The position numbers were made by a program, and so were the translations under genes. From positions 6,386,001 to 6,450,000 of the forward strand of contig NC_063013.1 of NCBI RefSeq assembly GCF_020509005.1: 64,000 nucleotides of DNA, in the 5' to 3' direction. Numbering within the stretch: the first letter of the stretch is position 1; every line of letters begins with the position of its first letter. Shown here piece by piece: positions 53,760-64,000 of this stretch. The notes below the pieces were generated by a model. The model did not search any database. It saw nothing but the letters and a program-made list of their open reading frames with translations, and was not told where the DNA came from. The DNA is from Fulvia fulva (lineage: Eukaryota; Ascomycota; Dothideomycetes; Mycosphaerellales; Mycosphaerellaceae).

Positions 53760-54353
53760 TCAGCCACCAAGGGCCTTGCCAACGAGTGCTTTGGCGTCGT
53801 CGGTCATGGGTATCTGCAAAGCGAGATCTTGGCCTTCTTTCGACATCTTCACCCACGTCTTCTTGAGGATGTTGACGATCTTCTCTTCGTCGTGCTTGTC
53901 CTTGAACTCTTCGAACTGGTCGTCCAGGAAGACTAGACATGCCACGTCTTCAAGCACTTGCACCTCTTCCTCGCCTTGCTTGAGACCCTCTTTCTTGATC
54001 ATGGCCATGCATCTTTCCGTGTCTGGGAGAGCATATCCGCATTCATCCAAGATCTGGCCGACTCCCTCTGCCTGACGCTTCTTCAGATGAGTTCTCCATG
54101 TGTGGTAGCCGATCTTGGTCATGGGGTAGGAGTCTCGTGGCACTTCCCAGCGACGGAAGTGTTGGCCGCAGATGGCGAGCTTGAGCACGTCAGACGCATC
54201 GGCCTTGCGTTTGGACAAGTACGACTCCATCTTGTGAGAGTAATGCGTTTCGTATGGGAGCTCGGTGCCATCGATCGTGACCTTGTTCGGGTCTTCGTCG
54301 TGGGCGGCGTAGATACGCTTTCGCGCCTCTTGGAAGTTGGGCGTGCTTGACAT
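53760..54353 (-). CDS. DUF4202 family protein
   Basis: Single exon, 197 aa from MSSTPNFQEARKRIYAAHDE; the frame upstream to 54425 is Cys/Val-rich and unlikely. Family marks are LPYETHYSHKMESYL, then AICGQHFRRWEVPRDSYPMT, then GYHTWRTHLKKRQAEGVGQI. Conserved His, Arg and Trp in the middle block suggest an all-helical enzyme fold. DUF4202 members occur in bacteria and fungi, are sometimes called glutamyl-tRNA-synthetase-like, and have no established reaction. Assignment to the family is strong; function remains unknown. Confidence 0.88.
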   Translation of the reverse strand: MSSTPNFQEARKRIYAAHDEDPNKVTIDGTELPYETHYSHKMESYLSKRKADASDVLKLAICGQHFRRWEVPRDSYPMTKIGYHTWRTHLKKRQAEGVGQILDECGYALPDTERCMAMIKKEGLKQGEEEVQVLEDVACLVFLDDQFEEFKDKHDEEKIVNILKKTWVKMSKEGQDLALQIPMTDDAKALVGKALGG

Positions 54354-55010
54354 GATGATGCTATACTGAACACAGTTGAATGCTATCTTCACAATGGCAA
54401 CACTACAATGGCAATGCCATAACAACCTGGTGGCCGATAAGCATAAGCAGGTACGACTGACCGAGATAACTTGTCATTGGCCACGGATCGATCAACCGAG
54501 GCCGACAGAGTTTCGCGTGACCGCAGTACTGGCACGGCACTGACGTCGAAAGTCTTCAACCTCCGTTCCACAAGCCTCTCCTCAGTCGCTTGTCGCGCTT
54601 GCGAAATAATACAACGGCACCGCAGCTCTGGTTCACTGCTCGAGCAGTCGACGGACGACCGCATTCGAAACAATTGGCAGTGTGACAGCTGCAGCGATCC
54701 GTCTGGCACCACGTCCCCAAGCGACCACGGCACGTAGAAATGACGGGAAGAAAAGGTAGTGTCGCCTGTACTGTGGGTAAGAGGCAGTCAGGCACTTTAC
54801 ATAATGGACTGATCAGAAAGGTAAAACAATACGTCGTATTGCACTCCGACTACACTACACTACATTCCCCCGGCATCGTTGCTTGCATTCTTCGCTCTTT
54901 GTGCTTGGTCGTGCTTGACAAGGCTCCTTTTGCTGCTTGTATTTGAGTTCGCTACTCCCTTCACATCACCCAGGCCCATGACTTGACGACCCTCAGACAC
55001 AACAGCCAAG
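54354..55010. other. Divergent intergenic region, 657 bp
   Basis: Promoter space of the DUF4202 gene and the MFS transporter. Nothing else supported. Confidence 0.45.
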
Positions 55011-56620
55011 ATGGGTTGCAAAAGCGAAGACCATTCTCCTTCACCCTCGTCTCCGCAATCCCCGGCCAACACCAATGCCATGTCGACTTCATCTCTGGAA
55101 GAGAAGCCGACCAATGTCCTCACCTTCGCACCAAACGACAAAGCCGACCCTCGGAACTGGAGCAACCAGAAGAAATGGCTGATCGCTGGCATCTCCCTAC
55201 TTGGCACCTTCATACTTCCTCTCAATGGTACCAGCATCACGATAGCAGTTGCTCAAATCACCGCCGAATTCAACGTCCTGGACACAGCACATTTCACGAA
55301 CAGCTACTGGATCGTTACGAGTTGGAGCATCGGCGGAGCAGTCTTCGTCATCTTCTTCCTGTCACTGCTTGAAGACATTGGCGTGCGGATAGGCTATCAT
55401 GCCTTCTACTTCTTCTTTCTTATGATGATGATCCCACAGGCCGTGGCACCGAACTTCGCCACTCTGGTAATCACTCGATTCTTCTCTGGAGGCTGCGTAG
55501 CGTTGCTGGCCAATACGATCGCGAGCATTATTCCGGACCTCTGGGACAACGAAGAGGAGCGCAGTCTACCCGTCAGCCTGTATATCATACTGTATGTCGC
55601 AGGTAGCACAGCTGGACCTGTCATCTTCGCTGGTATTGTGGAAGCCACAAACAATTGGCGATGGTAAGTCTTGACTTGTGTCTCGCGATCATGACACCAC
55701 TAACATTGGGAAGGGTATTCTACGCACAGCTGATCATCTACTGCGCCTTCTTTCCCTTCTTCTTATACTTCATCAAGGAGACTCGTGGTCATGTCATCCT
55801 CCGACGACGAGCAAAGAAGCTGCGCAAGGCCGGCAAACAGATTTGGACCCGAGAGGAAATCGATGCTCAACCTCTACTTACAACCGTCTGGACATCAATC
55901 ACCCGCCCACTCTACCTCCTCCTCACCGAGCCAGTCCTGGCCGCTAGCACACTCTGGTCCGCCTTTGCATTTGGCACCGTCTTCTTCTTCACACAATCTG
56001 TCGAACAAGTCTTCAAAAGCTTATACGGCTGGACTGCCTACCAGTGTGGCTACGTACAGGCAGCTGTAGTCATTGGCGAGGTCGTCGGTTGGATGATCTC
56101 ACAGTACGGTACCAAGCTCTACCTCCAATCTGCGAAACGCAACAAGGAATGTCCTGGCACTCCCATCCCTGAAGCACGCCTCTACGTCGCCATTCCCGGG
56201 TCACTCTTCGGCATAGCTGGGGGAATGTTCGTCTATGCCTGGACTTCATACCCTAACTACCCATGGATCGCACCGGCCATTGGCCTCTGTATGGTTGGCC
56301 TGGGAATACAGATCGTCGTATCAGCTGTCGCCGACTACATCACCGATGCCTATGCGAAATCTGGATATGCCGGCTCTGCCATCAGTGCTGTCGCCATGGG
56401 CGAGAACATTGTCGCCGGGTTCCTGCCGCTGGCCGAAGCGTCTACGTACACCAACCTGGGCTTCCAATGGGCCAGTACGTTGTTGGCATGCTTGGGGTTG
56501 CTAGTCACTTTGGCGCCGGTGGTGTTTGTGCTGTACGGACCCAAGCTGAGGGAGAATAGTCCATTCATGCAGAGCGGTGGTGCGCTGAAAGAAGAAGCCG
56601 AGCCATCTACATCTGCATGA
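55011..56620 (+). CDS. Major facilitator superfamily transporter (DHA1-like)
   Basis: Two exons, 55011-55663 and 55714-56620, with a 50-bp intron (branch ctaac); 519 aa. Twelve hydrophobic segments can be traced. The cytosolic N-terminus ends in ADPRNWSNQKKW, the usual entry to the first segment in fungal drug:H+ antiporters. RFFSGGCVALLANTIASIIPD (about 160-180) resembles the fourth-fifth segment region, and FIKETRG follows the sixth segment as the typical E-T-R-G motif. It most likely exports a small hydrophobic compound at the plasma membrane by proton antiport. The substrate is not predictable. A second Met at residue 24 could also serve as start. Confidence 0.9.
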
Positions 56621-56829
56621 TGATGGCGATGTTGCTATATCACGAAAAGTTTATGCGGTCACGATTGCGAGCGATTGATGAATAGCGTTCTTAGCGAAGC
56701 ATTTGTATAGATACTATCAGCTATGATCTGATGTGGAATGAAATCTACTGCATCTGGTACTTTCAATGCCATCTCATCCCATACTGCAGTCCCCAATTCC
56801 ACTCTCTCCATCGTCTTGTTGACTTCCCT

Positions 56830-57518
56830 TCACTCCGGCTTCCTCGGCTTCTTATCAGCCAGCACAGTCGCAAACATGGCCATCGCCTGCATATTCACCT
56901 CCGCAGGCACCGGCTGATCCGGCTTCGCCAACTGACTCAAAAGCTTGAAGTAATTAATATAAAAACTCGGCGTACTCGTGAACAGAATCTTCGCCTCTTC
57001 ATCGAAGGGGTTGCTAAACGTATGCCTATACACCAAAGCAATCAGGATCAGCACGTTCCAACCTACATACAACCTAGTAGGTCTTGGATTTGGTTGGGAT
57101 GCTGAGACTTACGGCGCCCGAATTGGCACAACCATATACTCCCCCACGCCTGCATCCACCACTTTCTTGTCTCGCCCCTCGACAGCGGGGTCGCTGGTGT
57201 CTGGGACGTGGAAACGGACGGTGCCCGCCGTGATGTAGAAGGTTTCGTCGTGCATTTCGTGCCAGTGGGGTGGGGGGCCGGGGGTTTTGGGAGGCATGGT
57301 TAGTTCGGCGACGCCGAGGCGGTTGTCTGTATAAAAAGTGTTAGAGGGATGGGGTGGGATTGGGTGTAAGGGGTCTTTTTGGGAGGGTTGGTGAGGGTAC
57401 CGGTATGAGAGCCATCTTCGAGGATTCGACAGGTTAGAGGGCCGAGTTTGAAGGTTTCGCCGGCGGTGATGGGGATGTATTCAATGTCTACGGAAGGGAC
57501 GGAGACGAGGCCTGCCAT
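56830..57518 (-). CDS. Cupin-domain protein
   Basis: Three exons, 57401-57518, 57113-57326 and 56830-57025 (introns 74 and 87 bp); 175 aa. The single cupin fold shows the metal-site pattern: HWHEMHDETFYITAG supplies His-x-His and Glu, and HTFSNP after the last intron supplies the third His. Such proteins bind Fe, Mn, Ni or Zn; relatives include quercetinase-like dioxygenases, isomerases and non-catalytic binders. The reaction cannot be told. No signal peptide, so probably cytosolic. The switch from C-ending to G/T-ending codons occurs inside exon 2. Confidence 0.88.
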
Positions 57519-58258
57519 TGGGGTGGAGGAGGTGGGGAGGAGGTAAGACTGGGTGATGAGATTGGAGAGGTGGATGGGTCACTTTTCCTGGTGACGGTGA
57601 TGGAAGTAGTGGTTTGCTATGAGATGAGGACAGATGAAGTTGAAGCAAAAGATCGTTACACATAGCTAGCTCGTGCCGACGTGCGACAGTAGAGACTACC
57701 TATAGTGGGGCCTTGCTGCATGATAGCTTTTTCGTTTCGCGGTTTTTCATGCAGCATTGCCTTCATCAAGTGTTATTGCTTGTCTGGCTCTTCTTTGATA
57801 GACGTGCTGCTGATAAAATGCTGGGATGTTGCGACGCGGTCTTGGAGTGGTGCCGAGTCTCGGTACCGATGTGGTTGTTGCACGAAGAGTGGAGGATTCA
57901 AGAACTGCAGCGGACGAGGACTCATCGAGAACACGTCTCGTAGCGGCGGTGAGATACTTTCTAGTATCTACCGAGACGGCTGGGCTCGTAAGAGATGTTT
58001 CCTCGAGGTGTGCGACAGATGAAGAAGGTTGAGATCCGGGAAACGATGGTCGGAGATTACATCGGCAGAGATCTTCGCTCGCGACACGTGATATCGCGAT
58101 GATAATGATCAAACTGCGCTGCGAATCTTTGTCTTATTATGCTAATTATGTCCATCGAAGGAGCCGCTATCTCTACCTTCACCCATCGTCAGTTCCACCT
58201 CCACTACCGCGAGCCCGGCCACACCAAAGCATACCGACCTCCCCGTTGAACCTCGCCC
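57519..58258. other. Intergenic region, 740 bp
   Basis: Promoter of the cupin gene and 3' flank of the next minus-strand gene come here. An ORF at 57747-58112 (minus) is T/S/R-rich and unconvincing. Nothing else seen. Confidence 0.4.
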
Positions 58259-59021
58259 TCAAAGCTCCAAATAATCCAAGTTCTCCCTCTTCACATTCCC
58301 CACAATATCCTTGCTATCTCTCCTCTCCTCCTCAATCTCCTTCTCAGCATCGATCATATCCTCATCCTTAATCTCGCTACCATCCAGGAGCTCGTCCATA
58401 TCATCGACATCGACTGCCTTGCCATCAAGTCGTACCATGACGCCTGAGCCCTTGAGGTTCTTCAGGTCTGCTGCCAGCTCCTTTCGTGGCGAAGGGTAGT
58501 AGCTGAAGCTCTCTCGGTTCTTGCAGCCTTTCAGGTCGGCTGCGTTCTTGCAATGGACGTCGAGGCGTCGGATTTCGTTGGCGACCCATTGGACTTCGTC
58601 GCGGGCGATGAGGAGGAGGGCGATGACTAGAGTTAGTTAGCTGACCGTCTAGAGTCGTAGCAATGTGGTAGCTCGTACCTCTCTCGCGACTCAAAGTCTT
58701 GATGCCGATCAGTCCTGTGGTGCACAGCTTATGCACATCCAGCACCCGAGTGGTCCAGAACGAGTCCTCGTCACACTGGATGCTGTGCGATTCATCGCCT
58801 GCAGTGTGAATAGTTGCCTCAAGCTCCGGGTCCAGCTTCATGCCAATCTCTTTGGCGACGGCCAACAGAGCGGCGTGGAGATCATCAAGAGCGTGGCGGG
58901 GCTCTTTTGTGAAGAAGTCCGGAGTGGTGATGTAGCCCTTAAGCCAATTCTTGAGCTCATTAAGACGCGAGAAGGGCGGGTTGCCGAAGTTGAGACTGGT
59001 GGCGAGGTAGCTGGTGGTCAT
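58259..59021 (-). CDS. Unrecognised protein, 236 aa
   Basis: Two exons, 58679-59021 and 58259-58626, with a 52-bp intron whose removal restores frame. Exon 1 reads MTTSYLATSLNFGNPPFSRL, then LNELKNWLKGYI. Exon 2 reads VIALLLIARDEVQWVANEIR followed by RLDVHCKNAADLKGCKNRES. Its tail is acidic (DDMDELLDGSEIKDEDMIDA). The sequence is mainly helical and soluble. The same frame extends to a further Met at 59162, so an N-terminus about 47 residues longer is possible. No family recognised. The codon switch towards G/T endings at the 3' end supports coding. Confidence 0.7.
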
Positions 59022-60711
59022 GATGGGCGGGGAGCACTCTTGTGGTATTGTTGCGAGGTACTTGTATTGTTGGAAAGTGCCCTTCCACTTTAGAAAGGGG
59101 AGGGCGGGTGCGAGGAAGGTCATGGATGGGGAAGGTGAAGATGGAGTGAGTGGAAACATCACCTTGAGAGTGAATGCATGCGGCTTTCACATTGGGGTTC
59201 ACTTGAGCCTGCGGAGCCTTACCTACTGGACACAGGTCGATGAGCATTGACCATTTCTGCAAATGCTGGTGGCTTTGGGGTATGCATAACTAGTACCACC
59301 CCCGGCGGTGGAGATGCCCATGAAGCTGCCACCTGTCTTTGAAGACAGGCAATGCAAACCTCTCATGTCTGTTGTAAGCATCATACGTGGGCCTTACGGT
59401 TGAAGTCGAATCTTCCTGCGAACACGCCAGGAGGTAGCCGTCGCAAGGCGTGTGCTGCGATACTGGAGGGAGGTGGATCACAGATCAGGACCGGCGGTGT
59501 CATCCTGTACATCGCCGCGAGAGTGTGGTGGCTTCTTGTCGTGCTGTACTCCATTGGCGGTGCTTCTGTCCGATCGTTGATCGTGCTCGATGTGCCATCA
59601 AGAACGACAAGCTCGGTCGGGAGTGCGCTTGCTCTACCCGATACCACGGCGTCGCTTGCTTACGGAAGGGATCAATCGTGTCGGATGTGGGCGTCTTCCG
59701 GCTGCTTCCTCGGATCCTCGAAGTCGGGATCGTGATGCTTTTCGCTACCAGACGGACCGAGAATCGGCATCCAGGACGGCAGCACGGGTGCCTCGAATGC
59801 ATGCCTCAGTAAGCTGACTGCTGTAATGCATCTTGCTTCCGTTCACTTGATGTTTGCCGGCATGTCTCAGCGGATATGACACGGGATATCCACAGCGACA
59901 TCGTCCATGAAGTTCGACAGCAGACCAAACATGGAGTCTTTGTCATGCCACAGCGATGGATGCATCACGCGGTCACCGCGATACAGCAGGCATCATCGCA
60001 GGCACAAGTCCCGTGCCATGTACAGCTCATGTGAGCGACCAAGTGATGTTGTCTGAAGATGCCGGGGTAGCAGACGTGGCTGTGGAGCTCTCCAGTCCAC
60101 GATACATTGTCGAATCAGAGGGCAGCACTGACATGCGGCGTGCGTGTCCAATGAAGAAGGTGGCAAAGGTCCACGAAGGGTGGACGGTTGGCCAACGTTG
60201 CGTCTTGGACCTCTGCCTGGTGCCCTGCTCGTATCCTTCTGTTCCATGCGGTAGAACTGTTGATGTCGTCTTGATACCTCATGCCATAATACAAAGATAT
60301 ATATTGATCAAGGACTGAGCAACGAGAAAGATAGCCCGCGAAGGAACAGCAAGCATGTCATCGCCGGGTGAGGGTGATAAGGGGTGAGTTCAGAATGACT
60401 CCGGCTTGGTCATGTTGGAGGGACGATGCCATCTATCTAAACGAATGCTGTGTAACGACCGAGAGCAAGCGGGTCTGCGGTGTGCCACTCATTGCACGCC
60501 TGCAAGTTGCAGCACCACTTGATCGCATCACGCGTCGCCTCAACGGGACATGAATCGCTAACAATCTCTCGGCAACAGCAGCTCCTCGCACAGGCGCAAC
60601 AAGTCAGCCCTGTCTAGAGCAAAGTCCGCGTTACAACGACGTTCGAGCAAAGGCGCGGGCGACGTGCCGACCCTGAAGACGTTGAATACACAGAGCGAAG
60701 AGGATGAGAAT
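59022..60711. other. Divergent intergenic region, 1.7 kb
   Basis: Between the unrecognised gene (minus) and the Osh1-like gene (plus). Several ORFs under 130 codons overlap on both strands without resemblance to families. The plus-strand frame of the Osh1-like gene is open back to about 60560 but has no ATG there. No tRNA or repeat found. Confidence 0.4.
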
Positions 60712-63700
60712 ATGCCGAGTCCAGCGAGCGGACAGAACTCCAATGCCGATTCGCTGTACCTCTCGCCCACGCGAACGTCGGTACACTCGCATCGGCCCCA
60801 TCTCTCGACCACAATGAGCAACACCCACGGCATACCTGCTGCCAACGCGAGCTCCCCGACGAAGGACAGCCCCATCTCACCCAGTAGCGCAGCGACACAA
60901 GGCGCATCCATCGAACAGAGCGTGCGACTGTTCAAGGTGTTCGAAGCGCTGCGAAATGGAGATACAGCGGCAATAGCCAAAGCTACCAGGACAGATGGCG
61001 ACGGAGGCAGACTGGAAGGGACAACGATACTACACCTGGCGATACAATGCGCAGAGATCCCTGTCATTGAGTATGTCCTCTCGCAGCACGATGCAGATGT
61101 CAACGCAAAGGACAAGGACGGCAATACACCACTCATGGTCGCCTCATCGCTAGGCCGCGCGCCAGTCGTCAAGCTTCTGCTCGATCAGAAGGCCATCAAC
61201 GATGCCGCAGTCAACTACCAGGGCAAGACCGCGCTGGATCTAGCCAGGAATCCAGAGATCTTCCAACTGCTACAATTGGCGAGGTCTATGCTGATCGACA
61301 ACAGCGTGCGACACATCCACCAGCTGGTATCTGCTGGCAACTATGATGTGCTGGAGCAGACACTGAGCGACAGTCGCTTCAAGTCTGTCATCGACATCAA
61401 CGGCCCAGAACTTGCGACGGAGTCCGAGACGGCTGCAACAGGAGGCAGTCTGCTTCACGAAGCGGCACGAAAGAAGGATTTGAGGCTGGCGCAACTCTTG
61501 CTGCTGAATGGAGCAGACCCGTTCCGGCGAGACCGCAAAGGCAAGCTACCACAGGACGTCACCAAGGACGATCGCACTCGGGCCATCCTTAAGAAGTCGC
61601 CAGCTGCAGCGGCAGCACAGAGACAGATCCAAGAGAGGACGATATTAGGCGAGAACACGCAAGGACTGCAAGCCAGCGAAGGGCCTGGCAGTAAAGAGAG
61701 CAGAGAGATGAAGGGCTACCTTAAGAAGTGGACAAACTATACCTCCGGCTACAAGCTGCGATGGTTCGTGCTGGAAGATGGTGTGCTATCATACTACAAG
61801 CACCAGGACGATGCAGGAAGTGCTTGCAGAGGTGCGATCAACATGCGCATTGCGAGGCTGCAGATGGACCCAAAGGACAAGCTGCATTTCGAGTTGCACG
61901 GCAAGAGCTCTGTGAGGTACGATCTGAAGGCGAACCATCAGGTCGAGGCAAAACGATGGTTCTGGGCACTGAACAATGCAATTCAATGGGCCAAGGACGA
62001 AGCCAAAGAGGAGCAGAAGCGTGAACAGCAGGAAGCGAGTGTACGGCATGAGCAGCTGGAGAAGTTACGAACACGCGAGGCCGACATTGCGCACAGCTCA
62101 GATTCGCTGAAGCCTGCCACGACACTTGGCGTTGATACGCCAGGTGGCTCAACTCATGCAGGCACCACCCTTGCTGACGGGCGGAGTGGCTACATGTATG
62201 CGCCAAGTCACACCGACGATGACGCTTCCCAGATAGGCCGTTTCGTAACCCGGACGAACACGCAAACGAACGTTGACGGTGACGTTGATGATGACGATGG
62301 GTATGGCGACGATGCCAGCAGCCATGAGATGCGACCTGCAAATAAGGATGCCTTCAGCATCACAGCGCAATCTGCCAAGCTCCAGCTTGATCTGCTCGAG
62401 CAAGTCTCAGCCGCGCTGCAAAGTGAAAGAACGAAGAACCCGGACATGGCTATCGGCCACCAGACTGTTGACCGTGCCTTGTCCTCATACGAGATGGCAG
62501 TCGGCAACCTCAAAGGGCTATTAATGGATCTTCTCCGCATCTCACGAGACCACGAATCGTACTGGCAATACCGATTGGAACGTGAACAGAACATCCGCCG
62601 GCTATGGGAAGACAGCATGGCCAAGGTCGCGAGGGAGCAGGAGGATCTCGAGAACCGTATCGGCGAGTCTGAGGATAAGCGCAGGCGAACCAAGAGAGCG
62701 CTCAAGGAGGCTCTTGATGGCCAGACGAGCGCTGCACCAACACCACAGCCGACTGCCGAGCCACCATCAAGCAAGGGACTGCTCGAGATACCTGTAGACG
62801 CCAAACCAATGAAAAGACGCGCGACCATCGCAGAGCTTACTAACAATGAGATCTCCGACGACGAGAGCGAAGAAGAGGAAGAGTTCTTTGACGCAGTAGA
62901 CGCCGGTGAGGTGGAAGTGTTGGAGACGATGCCTCCTCGAGTCAAGTCGCCCGAAGTTGAAGTGACACCCGTCATGGACATCGCAAAAGATGGTGCTACA
63001 GACGGTGGCATAGATCGAAGTGTAGAGGCTGAACGCAAGGAACGTGAGCAAGTGATCTCGGAGAGCTACAAGGGATACGAGGACGGCTTGCGACACAAGC
63101 TCAAGATTGACGCCGACAACAGGCCGAAGGTTTCGCTCTGGGTGGGTACCTGAATGATGATTATTGAAGGCTTCTACTGACGAATTTGCAGGCTGTGCTC
63201 AAGTCTATGATTGGGAAGGACATGACCAAGATGACGTTGCCTGTGACCTTCAACGAGCCCACTTCACTCCTCTACCGCGCGGTGGAGGACATGGAGTATG
63301 CGCAGCTACTGAACGTCGCCGCCGATCGCCCTGATCCAACGGAGCGTCTCATCTACGTGGCAGGCTTTGCGGCCTCAATCTACGCCAGTACCATCGGTCG
63401 TGTGGCCAAACCGTTCAACCCGCTGCTCGGAGAGTCTTATGAATTGGTCAGACCCGACCTCGGCTACAGATATCTCATCGAGCAGGTATCTCACCATCCG
63501 CCTGTTGGCGCAGCGTACGCTGAGAGTCCGAAGTGGACCTACTACGGAGAGTCCGCGGTCAGGTCAAAGTTCTACGGCAAGTCCTTCGAGTTCAATCCGC
63601 TTGGTACTTGGTTCTTGCACATTCGTCCTGTCGATGGCGGGCCGGAAGAGCTCTTCACCTGGAAGAAGGTCACGTCTAGTGTTGTCGGTATCCTGACTGG

Positions 63701-64000
63701 CAATCCTGTCGTCGACAACTACGGACCCATGGAAGTCAAGAACTGGACGACTGGCGAAGTCTGTTATCTCGACTTCAAGCCCAAAGGATGGAAAGCTAGC
63801 TCAGCGTTCCAAGTTGCCGGCAAAGTCGTCGATGCCAAGGGCAACACAAAATGGAGCGTTGGTGGCCGTTGGAACGACAAAATCTACGCGAGACATACAC
63901 CTGGCTTTGAAGAGACTATTGAAGTCCCTGCAGATGGCAAAAGTCAGTCATCAAACCAAGCGATCAAGGTGTGGGAATGCAACCATCGACCACCGCCAGG
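60712..64000 (+). CDS. OSH1: Osh1-like oxysterol-binding protein (3' end off window)
   Basis: Exon 1 60712-63141, a 50-bp intron, then exon 2 from 63192 to the window end. It exchanges sterol and PI4P at contacts between the ER and Golgi or vacuole. Order: Ser/Pro-rich N-terminus; ankyrin repeats about 85-290 ([60 protein letters not shown]); PH domain about 333-430 ([20 protein letters not shown]); an acidic FFAT-type motif [11 protein letters not shown] at about 720 for binding ER VAP proteins; then the ORD from about 811 with [18 protein letters not shown] and the family signature EQVSHHPP. The start at 60712 is the first in-frame [12 protein letters not shown] at 60814 is an alternative. 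About 270 codons of ORD are present and the end is missing. Confidence 0.93.

Noticed and set aside
52037..57518. Secondary-metabolite gene cluster
   Set aside because: No PKS, NRPS, terpene synthase, P450 or pathway regulator nearby; only generic SDR, MFS and cupin genes.
1..64000. tRNA, rRNA and other structured RNA genes
   Set aside because: I looked through the gaps for tRNA B-box-like GGTTCGANNCC on both strands and found no convincing match; a covariance-model scan would be needed to exclude them.

Overview
The window is nuclear DNA of a filamentous ascomycete (Pezizomycotina; Dothideomycetes is my best guess, from overall gene style only). The basis is GT-AG introns mostly 49-90 bp long, many with a CTAAC/CTGAC branch site 10-25 bases before the acceptor, plus fungal gene types such as CENP-C/Mif2, Hook, Rdh54, Kha1, Mhr1/mL67, an Osh1-type oxysterol-binding protein and 2EXR proteins. 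Genes lie on both strands without operons. Spliced models were built by hand and checked for frame at every junction.

Layout. 0-2.1 kb: two coiled-coil paralogues on the minus strand, the left one cut by the window edge, with a diverged 67-bp tandem repeat between them. 3.4-4.1 kb: a single-pass membrane protein with two HxxHC motifs. 4.6-7.5 kb: CENP-C/Mif2, whose cupin domain is split by a 902-bp intron. 10.1-11.0 kb: tubulin-folding cofactor B. 13.9-15.2 kb: a Myb/SANT protein. 15.8-17.6 kb: a Hook dynein adaptor. 18.0-19.8 kb: an F-box protein. 20.1-21.5 kb: a Kha1-type K+/H+ antiporter. 21.7-24.2 kb: an unrecognised 786-residue probable nuclear protein. 25.2-27.2 kb: Mhr1/mL67 with a long Ala-rich stretch. 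28.2 kb: a small 84-residue ORF. 28.9-34.3 kb: an F-box cluster with two intact genes and one decayed copy. 35.3-41.3 kb: the 1996-codon Arf-GEF Sec7. 41.9-43.5 kb: the E2 subunit of pyruvate dehydrogenase. 44.0-46.0 kb: a tandem pair of 2EXR proteins. 46.5 kb: a small inverted-repeat element. 46.7-48.1 kb: another F-box protein. 48.4-51.4 kb: Rdh54. 52-59 kb: SDR, DUF4202, MFS transporter, cupin and an unknown protein. 60.7 kb to the end: an Osh1-like protein (ankyrin, PH, FFAT, start of ORD), cut by the right edge.

Most of the window is housekeeping: kinetochore, microtubule folding, dynein cargo, Golgi traffic, sterol transfer, mitochondrial metabolism and mtDNA, and recombination. Between these lie fast-evolving families (F-box, 2EXR, coiled-coil paralogues), and this is where the tandem repeats, the pseudogene and the mobile-element relic are found. 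I see no secondary-metabolite cluster, tRNA, rRNA or CRISPR.

The most unusual observations are: (1) a PDH E2 whose peripheral subunit-binding domain appears to be missing in frame; (2) a 136-bp TA-flanked element with perfect arms, close upstream of an F-box gene; (3) the 902-bp intron in Mif2; (4) a sharp switch from C-ending to G/T-ending codons towards the 3' end of at least seven genes; (5) a 108-bp tandem repeat with an open 36-codon periodic frame upstream of an F-box gene.
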